Positions 22,189-34,487 of a stretch of 64,000 nt of DNA are shown here, one piece after another. The number at the start of each line of letters is the position of its first letter. Positions within the stretch are counted from its first letter, which is position 1. Origin of the DNA: Cryptomeria japonica (lineage: Eukaryota; Streptophyta; Pinopsida; Cupressales; Cupressaceae); contig NC_081407.1 of assembly GCF_030272615.1 (NCBI RefSeq), forward strand, positions 316,850,456-316,914,455, read 5' to 3'. The notes below the pieces were generated by a model. That model saw only the letters and a list, made by a program, of their open reading frames with translations, had not been told where the DNA came from and searched no databases. Both the position numbers and the translations under genes were made by a program.

Positions 22189-22677
22189 TGTTGGTTTAAA
22201 TAATTATTCATCATTGATATTATTACACCTTACTTAAGTTTACTTAGGAAATGCATTTCATAGTAGTTTGGGTGTGAGACACTTAGGTGTTTGTGCCACA
22301 ATGGGATAGTGTGTGTAGGAGAATTTCCACCTTTTATGGTGTGATCTTGTTACTACTTTATCATATCCACTTATTGTGGAGTGATAATTCCACCTTTGGT
22401 GGGTGATCCACCTCATGTGGAATATTTTATTGTTTCTCCTACCTGCCCACACCTATTTCTTATCTACCCTTGTTTCTTATTGAGCCACATGTCATCTTTG
22501 TGTGCTCACATATCCATATAGCCTTGCCTATATAAGCAGGCTCATATTCATTGTATGTAACAACTATTTGAATTATTGATCATTTATCTATTGATGAGAA
22601 TATAGTTTATTCTTGTCCTATATCTTGTCTCTATTTTGTACATTTCATTGAGCTCTTGATCTTGGCAAAATCTCACA
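22189..22677 (+). repeat. Copia-3 5' LTR
   Basis: TGTTGG...CTCACA, 489 bp. A TATA box CTATATAAGC is at about 22529-22538. It is the direct-repeat partner of 26695-27183. Confidence 0.92.
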
Positions 22678-22692
22678 TGGTATCACAATCGT
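22678..22692 (+). other. Copia-3 primer-binding site
   Basis: TGGTATCACAATCG directly follows the LTR. The first eight bases match the initiator-Met tRNA 3' end complement (TGGTATCAGAGC) used by most plant Copia elements; later bases diverge. Confidence 0.65.
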
Positions 22693-24192
22693 TAGAGCGT
22701 CATTTATTCGTCCTTGAGAGGCATTATTGTGATGTCTAGAGGCAGATCTGAGGAGCAACATCTTTTGGAGGCGTCCTAGACCAGATCCGACCTCGCCATT
22801 GCGTCTGGGTGGTCGCTTCCATGAATTTTGACTATAAAGTCGGCCTATTTTGGTGAGAAAATTTTTCGCCAATTTTGCTATATTTGTATGGATTTTTTTT
22901 TTTTTTTTCTGCAAATTTTTTTTTTTATTATTCCGTAGAAAAATTTCAAAGATTGTTTTTGAATTTTTTTTTTTTTTGGAAAAAAGGCGAAGGTTATTTT
23001 ATTGCAGGTTTCGTGCTCGTACCACGACGACATCTGCCCTTTCTTTGGTCGGCTTTGCTTCCGCTGCCCAGCGACCGCAGACCCCATACACCGGCAACCC
23101 CTAGTCTGCCGGCACCGCTAATCTCCCTCTGACTGGCATCCAACTCTCCCCAGGCCCTTTGTCGCTAGCCCGACCCCTGCTGTTGCGTCGATGTCCATCT
23201 CCGGTCAGGCCCCTGCCACCCTACTGGACCGACCTCCCTGCTCGCCCGACCTCTCTTGCCAGCACCGGCCTCCGCAGCCCCGCCGACTGGCTTCCAATCA
23301 ACGACAACCTCCACTGCTGCCGGCCTCCCTGCTAGGCCCCATGCAGACCACGTGGACCCCACCGAGCCACGTAGACAACGCCAACAAACCCCCCACGTCA
23401 GCAATGCCATCTCGTCGAGCCACGACCTCTGCCATGTCTGCAGCGCCACGTCAGCTCTGCCACCTCAGTAGTCCTGTCATCACCACGTCATCTGTCAGTA
23501 CAGTACGAACGCCATGCAGGCAGGGAGGCAAAGTTTTTGCGAAGACTAGACGACCGTCAAATTTAGGCTCACAGTTTGCTGACATCATCAATTTTTTGAA
23601 ATTTTTGTAGGCCTCTCTCATTGAGCTTTTTGATTTTGCAGTTCAACTTCAAATGGCCATATCTTGCTCATTTTTGCTCCTTTTTTGGTGCAATTTTTTT
23701 TGAAATGGGCTAGAATTTCGTGTACTTTCTCGTGGTGGCATTATTTTCTGATTTTGATGGATAGATTTTTCAGAAATCTCAGTTTTTGGTGACTATACCT
23801 GTCCAATCCTCGTTTCTGCAACTTCCAGGACTCTATTTGGGCTCATATGGACTCTTTTTCAGGTGCTGTTTTTTTTGAAAGTGCATAAGTTTTTGTCTAC
23901 TCTCGTAATATGCTATCAGTTTGCAACAATTTTGGGTAGAAATTTTACTTTCAGCATATGGTCGTTTTTGGCCAATTTGGCAATTGTATTGCATAGATCT
24001 ATCTTGTTGGTCTTTTGCATTATAGTTCTTAGCCTATTTCTGCAGTTGTAAAACAAAATCAGAAGTCCAGCTTGCCATTGTTTGCAAGTGGCCTATTGTA
24101 CACGCACTACATATAAAGTGCCAAAATCATCATTTTTGGGGGGGGGTGTCTCCTGTGCTATTGTGCTCTTGTGTTCCTTCCCTTTTTCTACT
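22693..24192 (+). other. Copia-3 leader with a C-rich island
   Basis: The 1.5-kb untranslated leader holds T-rich tracts (22890-22980) and then a strikingly C-rich stretch at about 23030-23520, unlike the AT-rich surroundings. A 139-codon frame at 23191-23610 is Pro/Ser/Arg-rich and lacks family features; base composition explains it. The source of the island is unknown; capture of foreign or host sequence is possible. Confidence 0.55.
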
Positions 24193-26472
24193 ATGGGTTC
24201 TTCTAAGTTTCCTCTCTTAACTTCTCATAATTATGCTACTTGGAAAATTGATGCATGGAGTAAACTTATGGAAAAAGGACTAACTCATTATATTGATGGA
24301 ACTATTGTTGCTCCCGTTGATCCTAAGGCTGATCCTGTTGGTCACTTGGATTGGCTCACTAAAAATATCATGGCAATTGGTACCTTAAGAAAGTATGTAT
24401 CAAAGGATCTCATTTTTCATATTGAGAAATGTATTCTAATCAAGGATGCTTGGCAAAAGTTTCAAGACTTGTATGGTCAAGTTGATGAGATTAGGGGATA
24501 TCAGATTGATAGTGATCTCACCATGTTAGATCCCAAGAACTTTGATACTATACAAAATTATGTCACTAAGACAAAAGAGTTGAGGGCACAACTCAAGGAT
24601 TGTGGCATTGATTAGAAGGATACTCAATTGATCTTCAATTTGATGGGCAAACTTCATCAAGAATATGCAGCATTTGTTTCTAGTTTCTAAACCCATAGGA
24701 TGACAATGGGTTCAAGCTACACAATACCTACATTTGATGCTTTTGCTGAAATGTTGATGATGGAACAAACTAAGTTGATAAGCATGGGCATTCTTAAGGC
24801 TTCTAAGTCTCAAGCATTAGTGGAAAATCAAGGGAACAAAGGAAATCAAGGAAAGGACAACTCCAACAAGAAGAAATGGCAATCAAAGCCTAAGGACAAA
24901 GCACCATCTTCTCCACAACAAGGAGATTCATCCTCTTCCAAGAGGGACAATTCACCAAAGAGTGAGAGACCTACTTGTGCCTATTGTAAAAAGTTTGGTC
25001 ATGAGGAGCGTCGTTGCCATTCTGAGAAGATTGATGAGCTCACACACATCCTCAAAAAGCATAACATTGATTTGCCTAATGTCTACAAGAAGGATGATTC
25101 ATCAACTTCCACTTCCTCACATTCAAAAGGGAAAGGGCAAGCATTCATGGCTTCTACAAGTGGGAAGACTCACTCTTTTGGGACAAGAAAAGGAAAAGCT
25201 TTTTGTGCTACTACAAGTCATGATTCAGGGAGATGGCTTTTAGATTCAGGGGCTTCTCATCATATGGCATCTTCGCAGTCTATGTTTTCTTCATTTGAGC
25301 CTTGCACCATGCCGCAAATTTTGATGGGCAATCATACATACATGGATGTGATTGGGAAAGGAACTATTGACATTGGGGATAACTCCTTCAATGATGTGTT
25401 GTGTGTACCCCATTTGACAAACAATCTCCTTTCCATCTATCAAATCACACATGGCACAACTAAGAGAATTGTGGAGTTCACACCTGAGTTAGTTTTCATT
25501 AGAGACTTGGAGACTAGAGCTATCATTGCGACTGGGGTGGTTGATCATGCATCTCGGTTATATTCCTTTTCAGATTTTGTTGATGATAATGATTTCACAT
25601 ATGATGATTCTACACATGATGATCACACTTCTTGTGATGGTTCAGATTTTGAGGAGAACTTTGGGTACTTGAACTTGGGGATTCTCACATGTGACCCCGT
25701 TCTTGAGCCTTGTGTTTCATCTCCTCTTATTGATATCACATCACCTATTGCACCTGATGATGCGGATAGTGCGACAGTTTTGCCTTCATGTGATTCAGTG
25801 CAACAGGATATTCATTGTCTTCCAGCTTCAGATTCATGGGATGAGTACTTGACAAACATTGCAGGTTTGTTTGTGGAATCCTACATTGCAGATTTGAGAG
25901 ACATTATTGATGATATGCATCTTCTCTTTGATGAAGATGATCCTTCTTCGATTGTTGAGAGGGAACACTCTGACCCTCTTGTTCATTCTTTACATGATCA
26001 TTCTTTCGAGGTTGATATGATTATGGATTCTTATGTACAGCAGTTGAATGAGGTCTCTTTATGTTTAGAGGAGATATGCGAGTCTTTGGGACATGTTCTA
26101 CATCCATCTCCACTGGATCTTCGAGTGCCTTTTTCAGCAGCGTGGAGCAGTTTACCACCTTTGGAGGTGGTATCTTTTAACATCGACATGGGGACACTTG
26201 AGCAGTTTTCAGAGACTTCATTCATCATTAGTTTTTTTCATACATCTTCCCTTCATGATTGGGGAGACTTCATGGATACACCTTTGGTTTTGTTTCTTCC
26301 TAAGGGGAGGAATGTTGTTCGATGTTCGTGGAGCAGTTTCTTCATACATCATCGAGCCTCTATCATTGGTGCAGATTCTACATTGAGGGGGGGCTTCCTA
26401 GCTTCTCTTCTTCTCTCATATGAGGGGGACTTTTTCCTCACACGAGGTTTTGTTCCTCACATACTTCTATGA
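24193..26472 (+). pseudogene. Copia-3 gag-protease plus unknown acidic domain
   Basis: One frame of 760 codons runs from ATG 24193 to TGA 26470-26472, with only two internal stops (TAG 24613-24615, TAA 24688-24690). The start MGSSKFPLLTSHNYATWK is typical of UBN2-type Copia gag. The zinc knuckle CAYCKKFGHEERRC (C-x2-C-x4-H-x4-C) is near 24976-25020. The protease motif WLLDSGASHHM is near 25234-25266, and the conserved VPHLTNNLLSI block follows. After protease, where integrase should start, come about 300 residues rich in Asp, Ser and Leu (for example DDADSATVLP, FVESYIADLRDI). The last 40 or so codons run over purine tracts and may be untranslated spacer. The acidic domain is not one I know; a diverged copy lies at 40277-40830. 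Confidence 0.8.
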
Positions 26473-26679
26473 GAGTTCTCTTGTATAGTTTTCATCTCTC
26501 TTTTGGGGGAGGGTTTTTTCCCATTGGGTTTTTCTCTCTTTCTCCACTTTGCGAGAGATTTCATTGCATTGGTTTGCATGCATTTGCATTTGTACATGGG
26601 TACTTAACATGGCCTTGTAGTCAGGACCCATCTTGCATTGCTTAGCTGCATTGTAGACTTAAGTGCATTCCCCTAAGTT

Positions 26680-26694
26680 GCACTTAAGGGGGGG
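26680..26694 (+). other. Copia-3 polypurine tract
   Basis: 'gcacttaaggggggg' immediately before the right LTR is the expected plus-strand primer site. A second purine run near 26382-26391 may be an older duplicate. Confidence 0.6.
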
Positions 26695-27183
26695 TGTTGG
26701 TGTAAATAATTATTCATCATGGATATTATTACACCTTACTTAAGTTTACTTAGGAAATGCATTTCTTAGTAGTTTGGGTATGAGACATTTGGGTGTTTGT
26801 GCCACAATGGAATAGTGTGTGTAGGAGAATTTCCACCTTTTATGGTGTGATCTTGTTACTACTTTATCATATCCACTTATTGTGGAGTGATAATTTCACC
26901 TTTGGTGGGTGCTCCACCTCATGTGGAATATTTTATTGTTTCTCCTACCTACCCACACCTATTTCCTACCTACCCTTGTTTCTTATTGAGCCACATGTCA
27001 TCTTTGTGTGCTCACATATCCATATAGCCTTGCCTATATAAGTAGGTTCATATTCATTGTATGTAACAACAATTTGAACTATTGATCATTTATCTATTGA
27101 TGAGAATACAGTTTATTCTTGTCCTATATCTTGTCTCTATTTTGTACATTTTATTGAGCTCTTGATCTTGGCAAAATCTCACA
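26695..27183 (+). repeat. Copia-3 3' LTR
   Basis: 489 bp, the same length as the left LTR. Most mismatches are transitions. Confidence 0.92.
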
Positions 27184-27188
27184 CAAGT
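27184..27188. repeat. Target-site duplication CAAGT, right copy
   Basis: Exact match to 22184-22188. Confidence 0.9.
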
Positions 27189-28298
27189 GATATGTTTGTT
27201 CTAGGATATATATTTGGTAGACATCTTCAAGAATCCGTTGATCTTCTTGAAAATTTTCCTCTTTCTCTATCTCTTTTGTCAATTGGGGAAAGTTGTTTGA
27301 TCATTTTTGTTCATTTGCATCTGGAGAGATATGGGAGATGAAATCACAAGAAATGTGACTTCTTGATTGAAATCTCAAAGACCCATAGGTTTATCTTAAA
27401 ATGACTTTGAATTGTCTTTTTTCTACACATTTGTGCATGAAATGCACTATATTGCAATCCCGTGTTGGTGGGCTCCTAGACAACTAGTTGTAGTTTCTTC
27501 TAAAGGAATAAATGTAATACTAGGCTTTTTTTAGATAAGCAATTCTTGTAACTGTGTCTCCTTAATTTATGAGTTGTACCTTACGGTGCTTATATTGAAC
27601 CTGGTATATCTTTTATAAATAAGTGAGTTGATGTGAGATGAAATCAACCTAAGGTTTGACATTTTGTGTGAGATGAGATTTATTTCTCATCCTTCATTCA
27701 AGATTCAAAGTGCTAAATTGATAATCCGTGGCAGTCATATCCTATGATTCTTTCTATGTATTATTATGGGTGCTTATTGAAGATCATCATGATGTGCCAA
27801 TGCAATGGATTAGATGTGGGTTTTGTCTTGATAAATTGTTATATAATTTATTCACCCCCTATGGTTTTAGGGAGTGAAGCTACATATAATACACATAACT
27901 CTTGAAAAACAAGAAAATAAAATAGGAAAAAATTCTATTAAGTATATGTTGAATATTTAAGAACTGCACGTATACTAGAAAATTCTTGGGAAATAAAGGG
28001 GTGGCATAATTTTTCTTTTTTCCAGAATCTACCATTATTATCTACATTTTGTGCAATTGAAAGATCATAGGCCTTCCTCCAAAATTCAAATTTTGAATTT
28101 GAAATTCCTAGAGCGTTCTAGTTGATTGTGTGAATTTTTAACTCTTTTATTTTGGCTACGGAGAGTAGCAATCTGATCTTCAGTTGAGAGGAGTTAATGA
28201 TTTGGTTGTGATTAAGAGGAATTAATAGATGTTGTGGTATGACAAAAAAAACTTGAAAGGGTGACATTGGCAGTGCTACCACAAGACCATAGGAAGCA
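27189..28298. other. About 1.1 kb without identifiable gene
   Basis: AT-rich DNA. No long ORF, splice-linked exon or repeat end was recognised. It continues the host sequence interrupted at 22188. Confidence 0.5.
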
Positions 28299-28303
28299 AA
28301 GAA
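28299..28303. repeat. Target-site duplication AAGAA, left copy
   Basis: Repeated at 30303-30307 directly after the TG...CA unit. Confidence 0.8.
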
Positions 28304-30302
28304 TGTAATGTCCCCTTTGTAAGAGACCTTAATTTTGCCCTAGATTTACCCTAGATATGATTTTTAACCAATAGGAAGAGGATTAGAGGGAAAGTACCTT
28401 TATCTCTTTAGGAATAAAGACCTACAAAACAAAGTTAGGAAACATTCTACAAATCATGCTAAATAAATAAGTAATCATAACAACTATAACCAAATAAAAA
28501 GAATGATTGAAAAATAAAGAGAGAATAAAGTAGGCACACATTCTATTGTTAATACAGAAGTTAGAAACATGAACCATGATCTACTAACTGTTCATACTAC
28601 TACTTGGCTACTAATGAACCCTCAAGCACGGTAAGCTATTATGGATGCTTGATAAGGTGTCTTGATCAACCGTTCCTCCTCATCAAGTCCAATTGGATAG
28701 GGTGTTTTAATCAACCGTTCCCCCTTTCAAGCCAAACCCTATAGGATGTCTTATCAAACCGTTCCCCCTATCAACCATACACGATAGGGTGTCTTATTAA
28801 ACCGTTTCCCCTATCAAGCCATACATGATAGGGTGTCTTGTTAAACCGTTCCCCCTATCCTACAGTATTCAGATTATAATCAGCATAAATTGATTTATAG
28901 TGCTCAAATTATTATGAATTAAGTTATAGTCCTCAGATTATTATGAACATAGACCAATATACAGAAGTATGCTAGCAGCGTTGTCCCCTTTATTCATATA
29001 TAACGTCACCAATGACCATATCTGTTGTAAGATATGGATGATGTCATTATTTAATGCAGAACAATGTTATAGATTTCCCTTATTATTATCATTGAATGAT
29101 TGATACAGGCTTATGCACGTTTTGTGTTTCAATGTTATAGAACATCAATGCTGATATAATTGAGTTGTATATGTATAGAAACATTGGTAGAAACATGTAT
29201 TCATTACTTACCTGATTGTGTGTGCCAGCCACGTCCACGATGTCTGTTTACTCTGATAACTCCTGATGCATTATTTCCCTTCCTCGAGGACTGTTCGATC
29301 CGATATTATTTTCTTATTCTTCCCATAATGGGATGGCAGATTGGACGAAAGCTTTAAAGGAATCCAACACTTTGTAATTAACAAAGTTTGCTGATTACTC
29401 ATGATATAACTGCAGTGAGATTTCTTTTCTTATTTGATTGTCTATCTATTGTCTGCTGTTCAATGCCCCTTGGATGATGCTTTTCTAACTGTTAAATATC
29501 CCTCAATCTTGTTCGAGGGTTAAATATCTCTTCCACGTGCCTCTTCATTTATTTAATTGTTGTACTCCTTAAAAATCGCTGCCTTAAATCAGTTGTTAAT
29601 TCTTAATTAATTCTTATCATCATCTCCATCTTAAGATCACTATTTTATCTTAATGCTATCCCCCAACATTGCATTGACAAGTCACTAATCTTCCAAAGTG
29701 AATCGCTACTTTATTCCAAGCTGTTGTACTTCCTCTACATTGATAAAGGGTGACATGGCACCAAGACTGGAATATGACAGTCCCCACATATACCACCAAC
29801 AATAAGGTTGTTACTGCCTGTAACTTAATAACAGTTCTGATCTGATCTGATCGATGGTGATCCTACTAGATGCTTTGGATTTCTTTCTTTTATATCTCTC
29901 AATGTGAGGGAGAGGTCACACCTCTTCATCATATATGCCCTTTGTCAAGATACACACCCTTTCACCATTAGCACCCTTTGGAAGAGTGGAACTCTTCATT
30001 ATTTCTGCCCTTTGAAAGGGACACGACTTTTCTCAATCAGATCTGCACTTATTATTTAAATCAGAGCTGAACTTCTGATTCCCAATTTATCGCCCCCTTC
30101 AAATGAGTTCTCTTCTCCCTTTTATACCTCATATTTGAGGGAGTCACAACTTTTCATTCAATGTCTTTTGACCATTCATTAACTTCAATCTAATTTTAGT
30201 CATATTTAGTTATATTATTTATATTTTAATTTAATTCTATTGTATTTTAATTTAATTATTATTATTTATTATTAAATTATTTCTCAAAGTGGGGACATTA
30301 CA
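28304..30302. mobile_element. Solo LTR of about 2.0 kb with long inverted ends
   Basis: The unit begins TGTAATGTCCCC and ends GGGGACATTACA, a perfect 12-bp terminal inversion, longer than usual for LTRs. It is flanked by AAGAA. There is no coding sequence. A 5-bp TSD and TG...CA ends favour a solo LTR; a MITE-like DNA element is the alternative. Strand cannot be set because both ends read the same. Confidence 0.8.
28630..28860. repeat. Tandem repeat of about 44 bp, five copies of the core
   Basis: The word 'accgtt' within 'gatagggtgtctt...aaaccgttccccctatcaa' recurs at 28669, 28714, 28758, 28801 and 28845. Each unit has 'ccctatc/gataggg' inverted arms. Confidence 0.85.
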
Positions 30303-30307
30303 AAGAA
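30303..30307. repeat. Target-site duplication AAGAA, right copy
   Basis: Matches 28299-28303. Confidence 0.8.
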
Positions 30308-31598
30308 AATCAAATCACTTGGGTTTTCTTCGAGTGCAAAGTGTTAGTGTAGAATTAAGCTTGCTCAGGAGTTCACTATTCCTAGCCATGTGTTATTTTT
30401 ATCCTAGTCTTAGATTAGTGGTTACATGCCTATTCTTAGGCTCACCATTTTTTAGGTTCCACTAAATTTAGCTGGCTAATCCTCTATATGTATCTCCCTA
30501 TTGTGAGTTAATTTATTCAGTCAACATTCAATTGATCTTGTAGATTCTCACATGGTATTAGAGTTGGATTGGAAATTGTTTGCGTAGCTCGATAATTGTC
30601 TATTAAGTTTTTTTGAAACACTAGTTGCATACAATTTTTTGGTTTGCTGCGTATTGCATTTTTGTGTTTTCTCTAAAGGATTGTGCACAAGAATATTAAT
30701 TTTGGGTGATTTGAGAGAGGTTGAATGGATCTAGAGGTTTCATCTCTCTATGTTCATGGTACTCTATCATGGGTGTTAACTCTTTAGAGTGGTAGCAATC
30801 TTCTGTGTTGCATGCACAGAGACAGAAAGAAGTGATCAACAAAAAGAGAGGTGCAACAACCAGCAAGAGGCATGAGTTTGTGATTTTTTTTTTTTATCTA
30901 GAAAAGAATGATGATATGCATTTTGTACTTTTGAATTTGAATGATTATAATGTACAATAATGAATGCTTATTAAAGAAAAAATAAAACCTTAGATGAAAC
31001 CCTAGGTGAGGATTAAGTTGATCATAACAAGTGTCCTCGTCCTATGCTATGGGACAACATGACCTACACATAGAAAAAACACTCCTAAGTTTAGCTTAAC
31101 TGAAAAAAGTAAAAGGGGACCTAAAATTAATTAATGATTAATTAATTAGGTGATTATTCTATTTACTCTTAACACTGCCCCTTGAGTAGAATTTAGGGAG
31201 AAGCTAAATACCTAATGATGGATGCATGAATGGGTCTCGGTTACAAGGCTTGATGAGGTGCATATGAACAAAAAAAAGGAATATCTCATAACTAGAGAAA
31301 AAGAGAAAACCTCATGGGAAAAAAATGATCTCCAAAAGAGAGAAAATGCAATAAATGCACTAGTGAAAGGACTCGATATGATCCCCCAAGATTGCTGTTG
31401 TCATGTAAGTACAATAAATGTCCTCTCAATAAGAGAGAGAAAATGACGATATGAATCACCCCCGCAAAGAAGAAGCTCCTATACCAATGATGAAAGATTG
31501 AAGTCAGATCATGATCCATGACTTGCAAACATTTCTAACCTTAGGAAGAAACAATTCCATTGGTGATTGGAGAAGCTACTCCCATAAGTTGGAGGAAT
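30308..31598. other. About 1.3 kb, no gene; some retroelement-like words
   Basis: No credible ORF. The stretch near 31170-31330 ('gccccttgagtagaattt', 'gggtctcggttacaaggc') resembles untranslated retroelement leader sequence. No paired LTR was found. Confidence 0.35.
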
Positions 31599-31603
31599 AG
31601 GGA

Positions 31604-33359
31604 TGTAATGTATACCCCCTGATTTTTTTTGAACTATCTGCAAATGAAACTCATGCAAAATATGCACAGATAACACGTGGCTGCAATAGTCTGATATTGA
31701 TTTTATTAAGTTCACATATACATTATTACATGCTCTTTGGTGGATAAACAACCCCAAGGTACGTTCAACACATGGGTTGAGAAATAGGTACCTTATATTG
31801 AAGACGAATCTAAAGGTTGCAGGTCTGATACAAATCTTCTGAGGGCTTACAAGCAATGGAGCCAATCAGCACTCTTCCAGCTCACCAACGACACCCACCA
31901 ATAGAATGTTCTAAGATTGTGCCACTAAAATAGCACCTTCAAACCCCTAGGAAATGGACTAATTATATGTGGTCAGGTCTGCAACATCAAACTAAGTTGC
32001 TTTTCAGGTCTCCAACAGCTACCTAAACACCTTATTCCAACTCCCAAACACTTTGCTATCACCTGACAAAGATAATCAACAGGTAAGAGTACCTTCAGCT
32101 TTGTGTAACATTACCAAAATGACAAATGGAGTATGCAACAAGTCTGAAAACACCTCCAGCAAGATACCCACAAAATCCAAACCCTTTTCTAGTTTCTTTT
32201 TTTTTAATAATGCCAAAGGGGGTTCTACAACTAGGGCATCATTTGAAACTCTCAGTTGCATTTCCAGCAATAAGAGTGCTTGAAAACACCAGCGAAAAAC
32301 ACCCAAAAATCTTTGCTAATCACCAAAAAGCAAATCCACAAATCTGCAATCAAAGTTACCTTGTATATTTTTATTTTCTTCAAGCCCCGATTTTGGAAAA
32401 TCTATGAAAACCAATGTGTTTCCTGTTTGAAAAACCAAACCAGCTAAGTAAGATCTTTCACCACCAAAACTAGTGTATCTGATGAGAGTTTCCATCCTAA
32501 ATCAATCTTAGAAGAAGTTCTTTGTTCATTCCACCTGCATTTCTTTAAATGTGCCAACTTTGAATAATATAAATGAGGGCCCCAATCCTCCTTTTATAAC
32601 TTTTGAGAGTTATTTTAGTAAAAAAAAACTTTTTTTTCTTTTTTGCTGCTTTTTGGAATTTTTTTTTTCTTTTTCTTTTTCATTGTTTTTTACCAAAAAC
32701 TCTTTTTTCTTTTTTGCTATTTTTTTGAAAAAATGATTTTTGCTCTTTCACTACTTTTCTGAAAATGTGCTTTTATACTTTTTCACTACTTTTTTCAGAA
32801 ATGTGTTTTTTCATCTTTTAGTTGCTTCTTCAAAAAAAGCACTCTTTTTCCTTAAAAAAACAATTTCCACTCGAAAAAACTTATTTGAAATATTAAAAAC
32901 AATTCATGTTCAAAGGTGCCCCCTTTACCTCTCCTAGGTGTCCACTTTTGAGGAACATAACTTAACTATATAATATTTAACACTAAAGTAAATATTAAAA
33001 CATAACTTTAGTGCAAATATTAAAATAATTCCAAGCACATTGTGGAAAGGTCCACCAAAGCATCAAAAACTGAAATTGAACATGCTGAGACATCAATGGT
33101 GTTGAAGAATGATGCTCGATGTTAGCATGAGCACATACTATAAATAGCATTGTTCTCCAAAAACCAAACAAAGCAAACCGAGAGTGGTTGGTGCCATGCA
33201 AAAAGCACTTACTGTAATAGCAACTATTGTCCAAACCCATTGAAACTGAGAATTGAGCTCACCAATTACACTAGAACCCTCCTGGTGCATTTGGAAAGCT
33301 ATGGAAAACCTTGAACCAACGCTCATAGAACAATATGGCGTAAAAATGGGGACATTAAA
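31604..33359. mobile_element. Possible diverged LTR related to 28304-30302
   Basis: It starts TGTAATGTATACCCCC and ends near GGGGACATTAAA, resembling the termini of the 28304 unit with a final CA changed to AA. Flanks are AGGGA (31599-31603) and AGGGG (33360-33364), one mismatch in five. It holds T-rich tracts (about 32620-32880). The evidence is suggestive only. Confidence 0.4.
32620..32880. repeat. T-rich low-complexity tract
   Basis: Runs of T broken by 'cttttt', 'tgcttttt' and 'cactacttttt' repeats. Phe/Lys-rich frames here are composition artefacts. Confidence 0.7.
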
Positions 33360-33407
33360 AGGGGGTTCAAATCCAAATGATGTGCACCTCTAAAAAACTA
33401 CTCATGC

Positions 33408-34250
33408 TGTTTGTAATTAGGGATGGCGGATTCCAATTGCCTTGGGCAACATTGGAATCCACCTAAGGGGGCCAACCCCTTCTCCAACGTGTAGGGCTGG
33501 GCCCTATACCTCTTGGCATCTCCTAAAGACTCCACGCGACATCTCCACACTACATTCAAGCCTAACACGCCATCATGATAGGGCCAACCCTATCCCAATA
33601 CATTTCGCATTAAATAAATTAAAAAGGTTTTAATTCATAGGGCAAGCCGACATGTTTAGGAGTATTGCTCCTCATATAAATAAGTATAAACCTCACATCA
33701 CAATTCAATCATTCAGTTTTTCATGCGAAATGCATATGCCTGGCTAATGCGAACTTCAGGGAGAAATATGACATCTGCACTTACAGCAATTACCTCTGCC
33801 ACATCAGCAATTTACATCTGCTAGTTGAGGTGCGAAATTCATCATTAGGAGTCAGCGAACTTAGTGAATACACAGCGAATTCCTTGAAGGTCTGCAATCT
33901 AGGTTAAAGGAGCAGCAAAATGGTAGCAACCATCACTCAGGTGACAACAAGCTAATCTTGAAGGCAGCTACCTCAATCTGCCATCCTTCTTGTGACAGCA
34001 ACATCTGAACCTACAAGTACTTGGGATAAGTGTTGTAATGATTACATAACTATAATCCATAATCAGATCTGAGGATCTTTTCTGGCTGGGTTTTTCCTCC
34101 TAGGAGGTTTTCCCAGGTTAACTGTGTCTTGTTGTCAATTTGTTCATTTCTATGTTGTCACTAATTCTAACTTCTTTCAGTTAATCAAACTAATTAGAAA
34201 CTAAATATAAATTCTGAGTTTATATCAATCTGAAAGTGTTAAAATCAACA
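33408..34250 (+). repeat. Copia-1 5' LTR
   Basis: TGTTTGTAATTAG...AAATCAACA. A TATA-like CATATAAATAAG is near 33673. Confidence 0.93.
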
Positions 34251-34262
34251 TGGTATGAGAGC
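34251..34262 (+). other. Copia-1 primer-binding site
   Basis: TGGTATGAGAGC abuts the LTR. One mismatch from the initiator-Met tRNA complement TGGTATCAGAGC. Confidence 0.8.
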
Positions 34263-34482
34263 TATAGGCTAGATCAATTTTTCAGATTTCAGAATTTAGT
34301 ACTCTTTTATTTCTAGATTGTTGTCTTATTTGCAGGCCAGGTCAATGGGGCTGAAAGTTGAAGATAGGCTTGATGGAAATATCAATTTTGCTGCATGGAA
34401 GGTTCGAATCATGTTGGCTCTAGAAGAAGAAGATCTTCTCCACTTCATAAAAGCGAAAGAGCTAAAACAATTCAAGAAGGAT

Positions 34483-34487
34483 GCTGT
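34483..34487. repeat. Target-site duplication GCTGT, left copy
   Basis: Repeated at 35125-35129 on the other side of the nested LTR. Confidence 0.85.

Larger units (their letters stand above)
22189..27183 (+). mobile_element. Copia-3: complete non-autonomous Copia-type LTR element, 4,995 bp
   Basis: Two 489-bp LTRs (22189-22677 and 26695-27183) differ at about 18 positions by my count (near 3.7%) and are flanked by CAAGT duplications. A PBS-like TGGTATCAC follows the left LTR, and a purine tract (ttaaggggggg) precedes the right LTR. The single coding frame holds a UBN2-type gag, zinc knuckle and aspartic protease, then an unknown acidic domain. No integrase, reverse transcriptase or RNase H was found, so movement would need enzymes from another element. 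Two in-frame stops interrupt gag. Insertion lies downstream of the helicase gene, or in one of its later introns. Confidence 0.92.

Noticed and set aside
22850-23132. Phe-rich open frames on both strands.
   Set aside because: Encoded by T-rich tracts; low-complexity artefact.
23191-23610. 139-codon Pro/Ser/Arg-rich ORF in the Copia-3 leader.
   Set aside because: Explained by the C-rich composition, where stop codons are rare. No domain, and it lies upstream of gag. Kept only as a composition anomaly.
32551-32937. Phe/Lys-rich frames in two phases.
   Set aside because: Simple T-rich sequence, no protein features.
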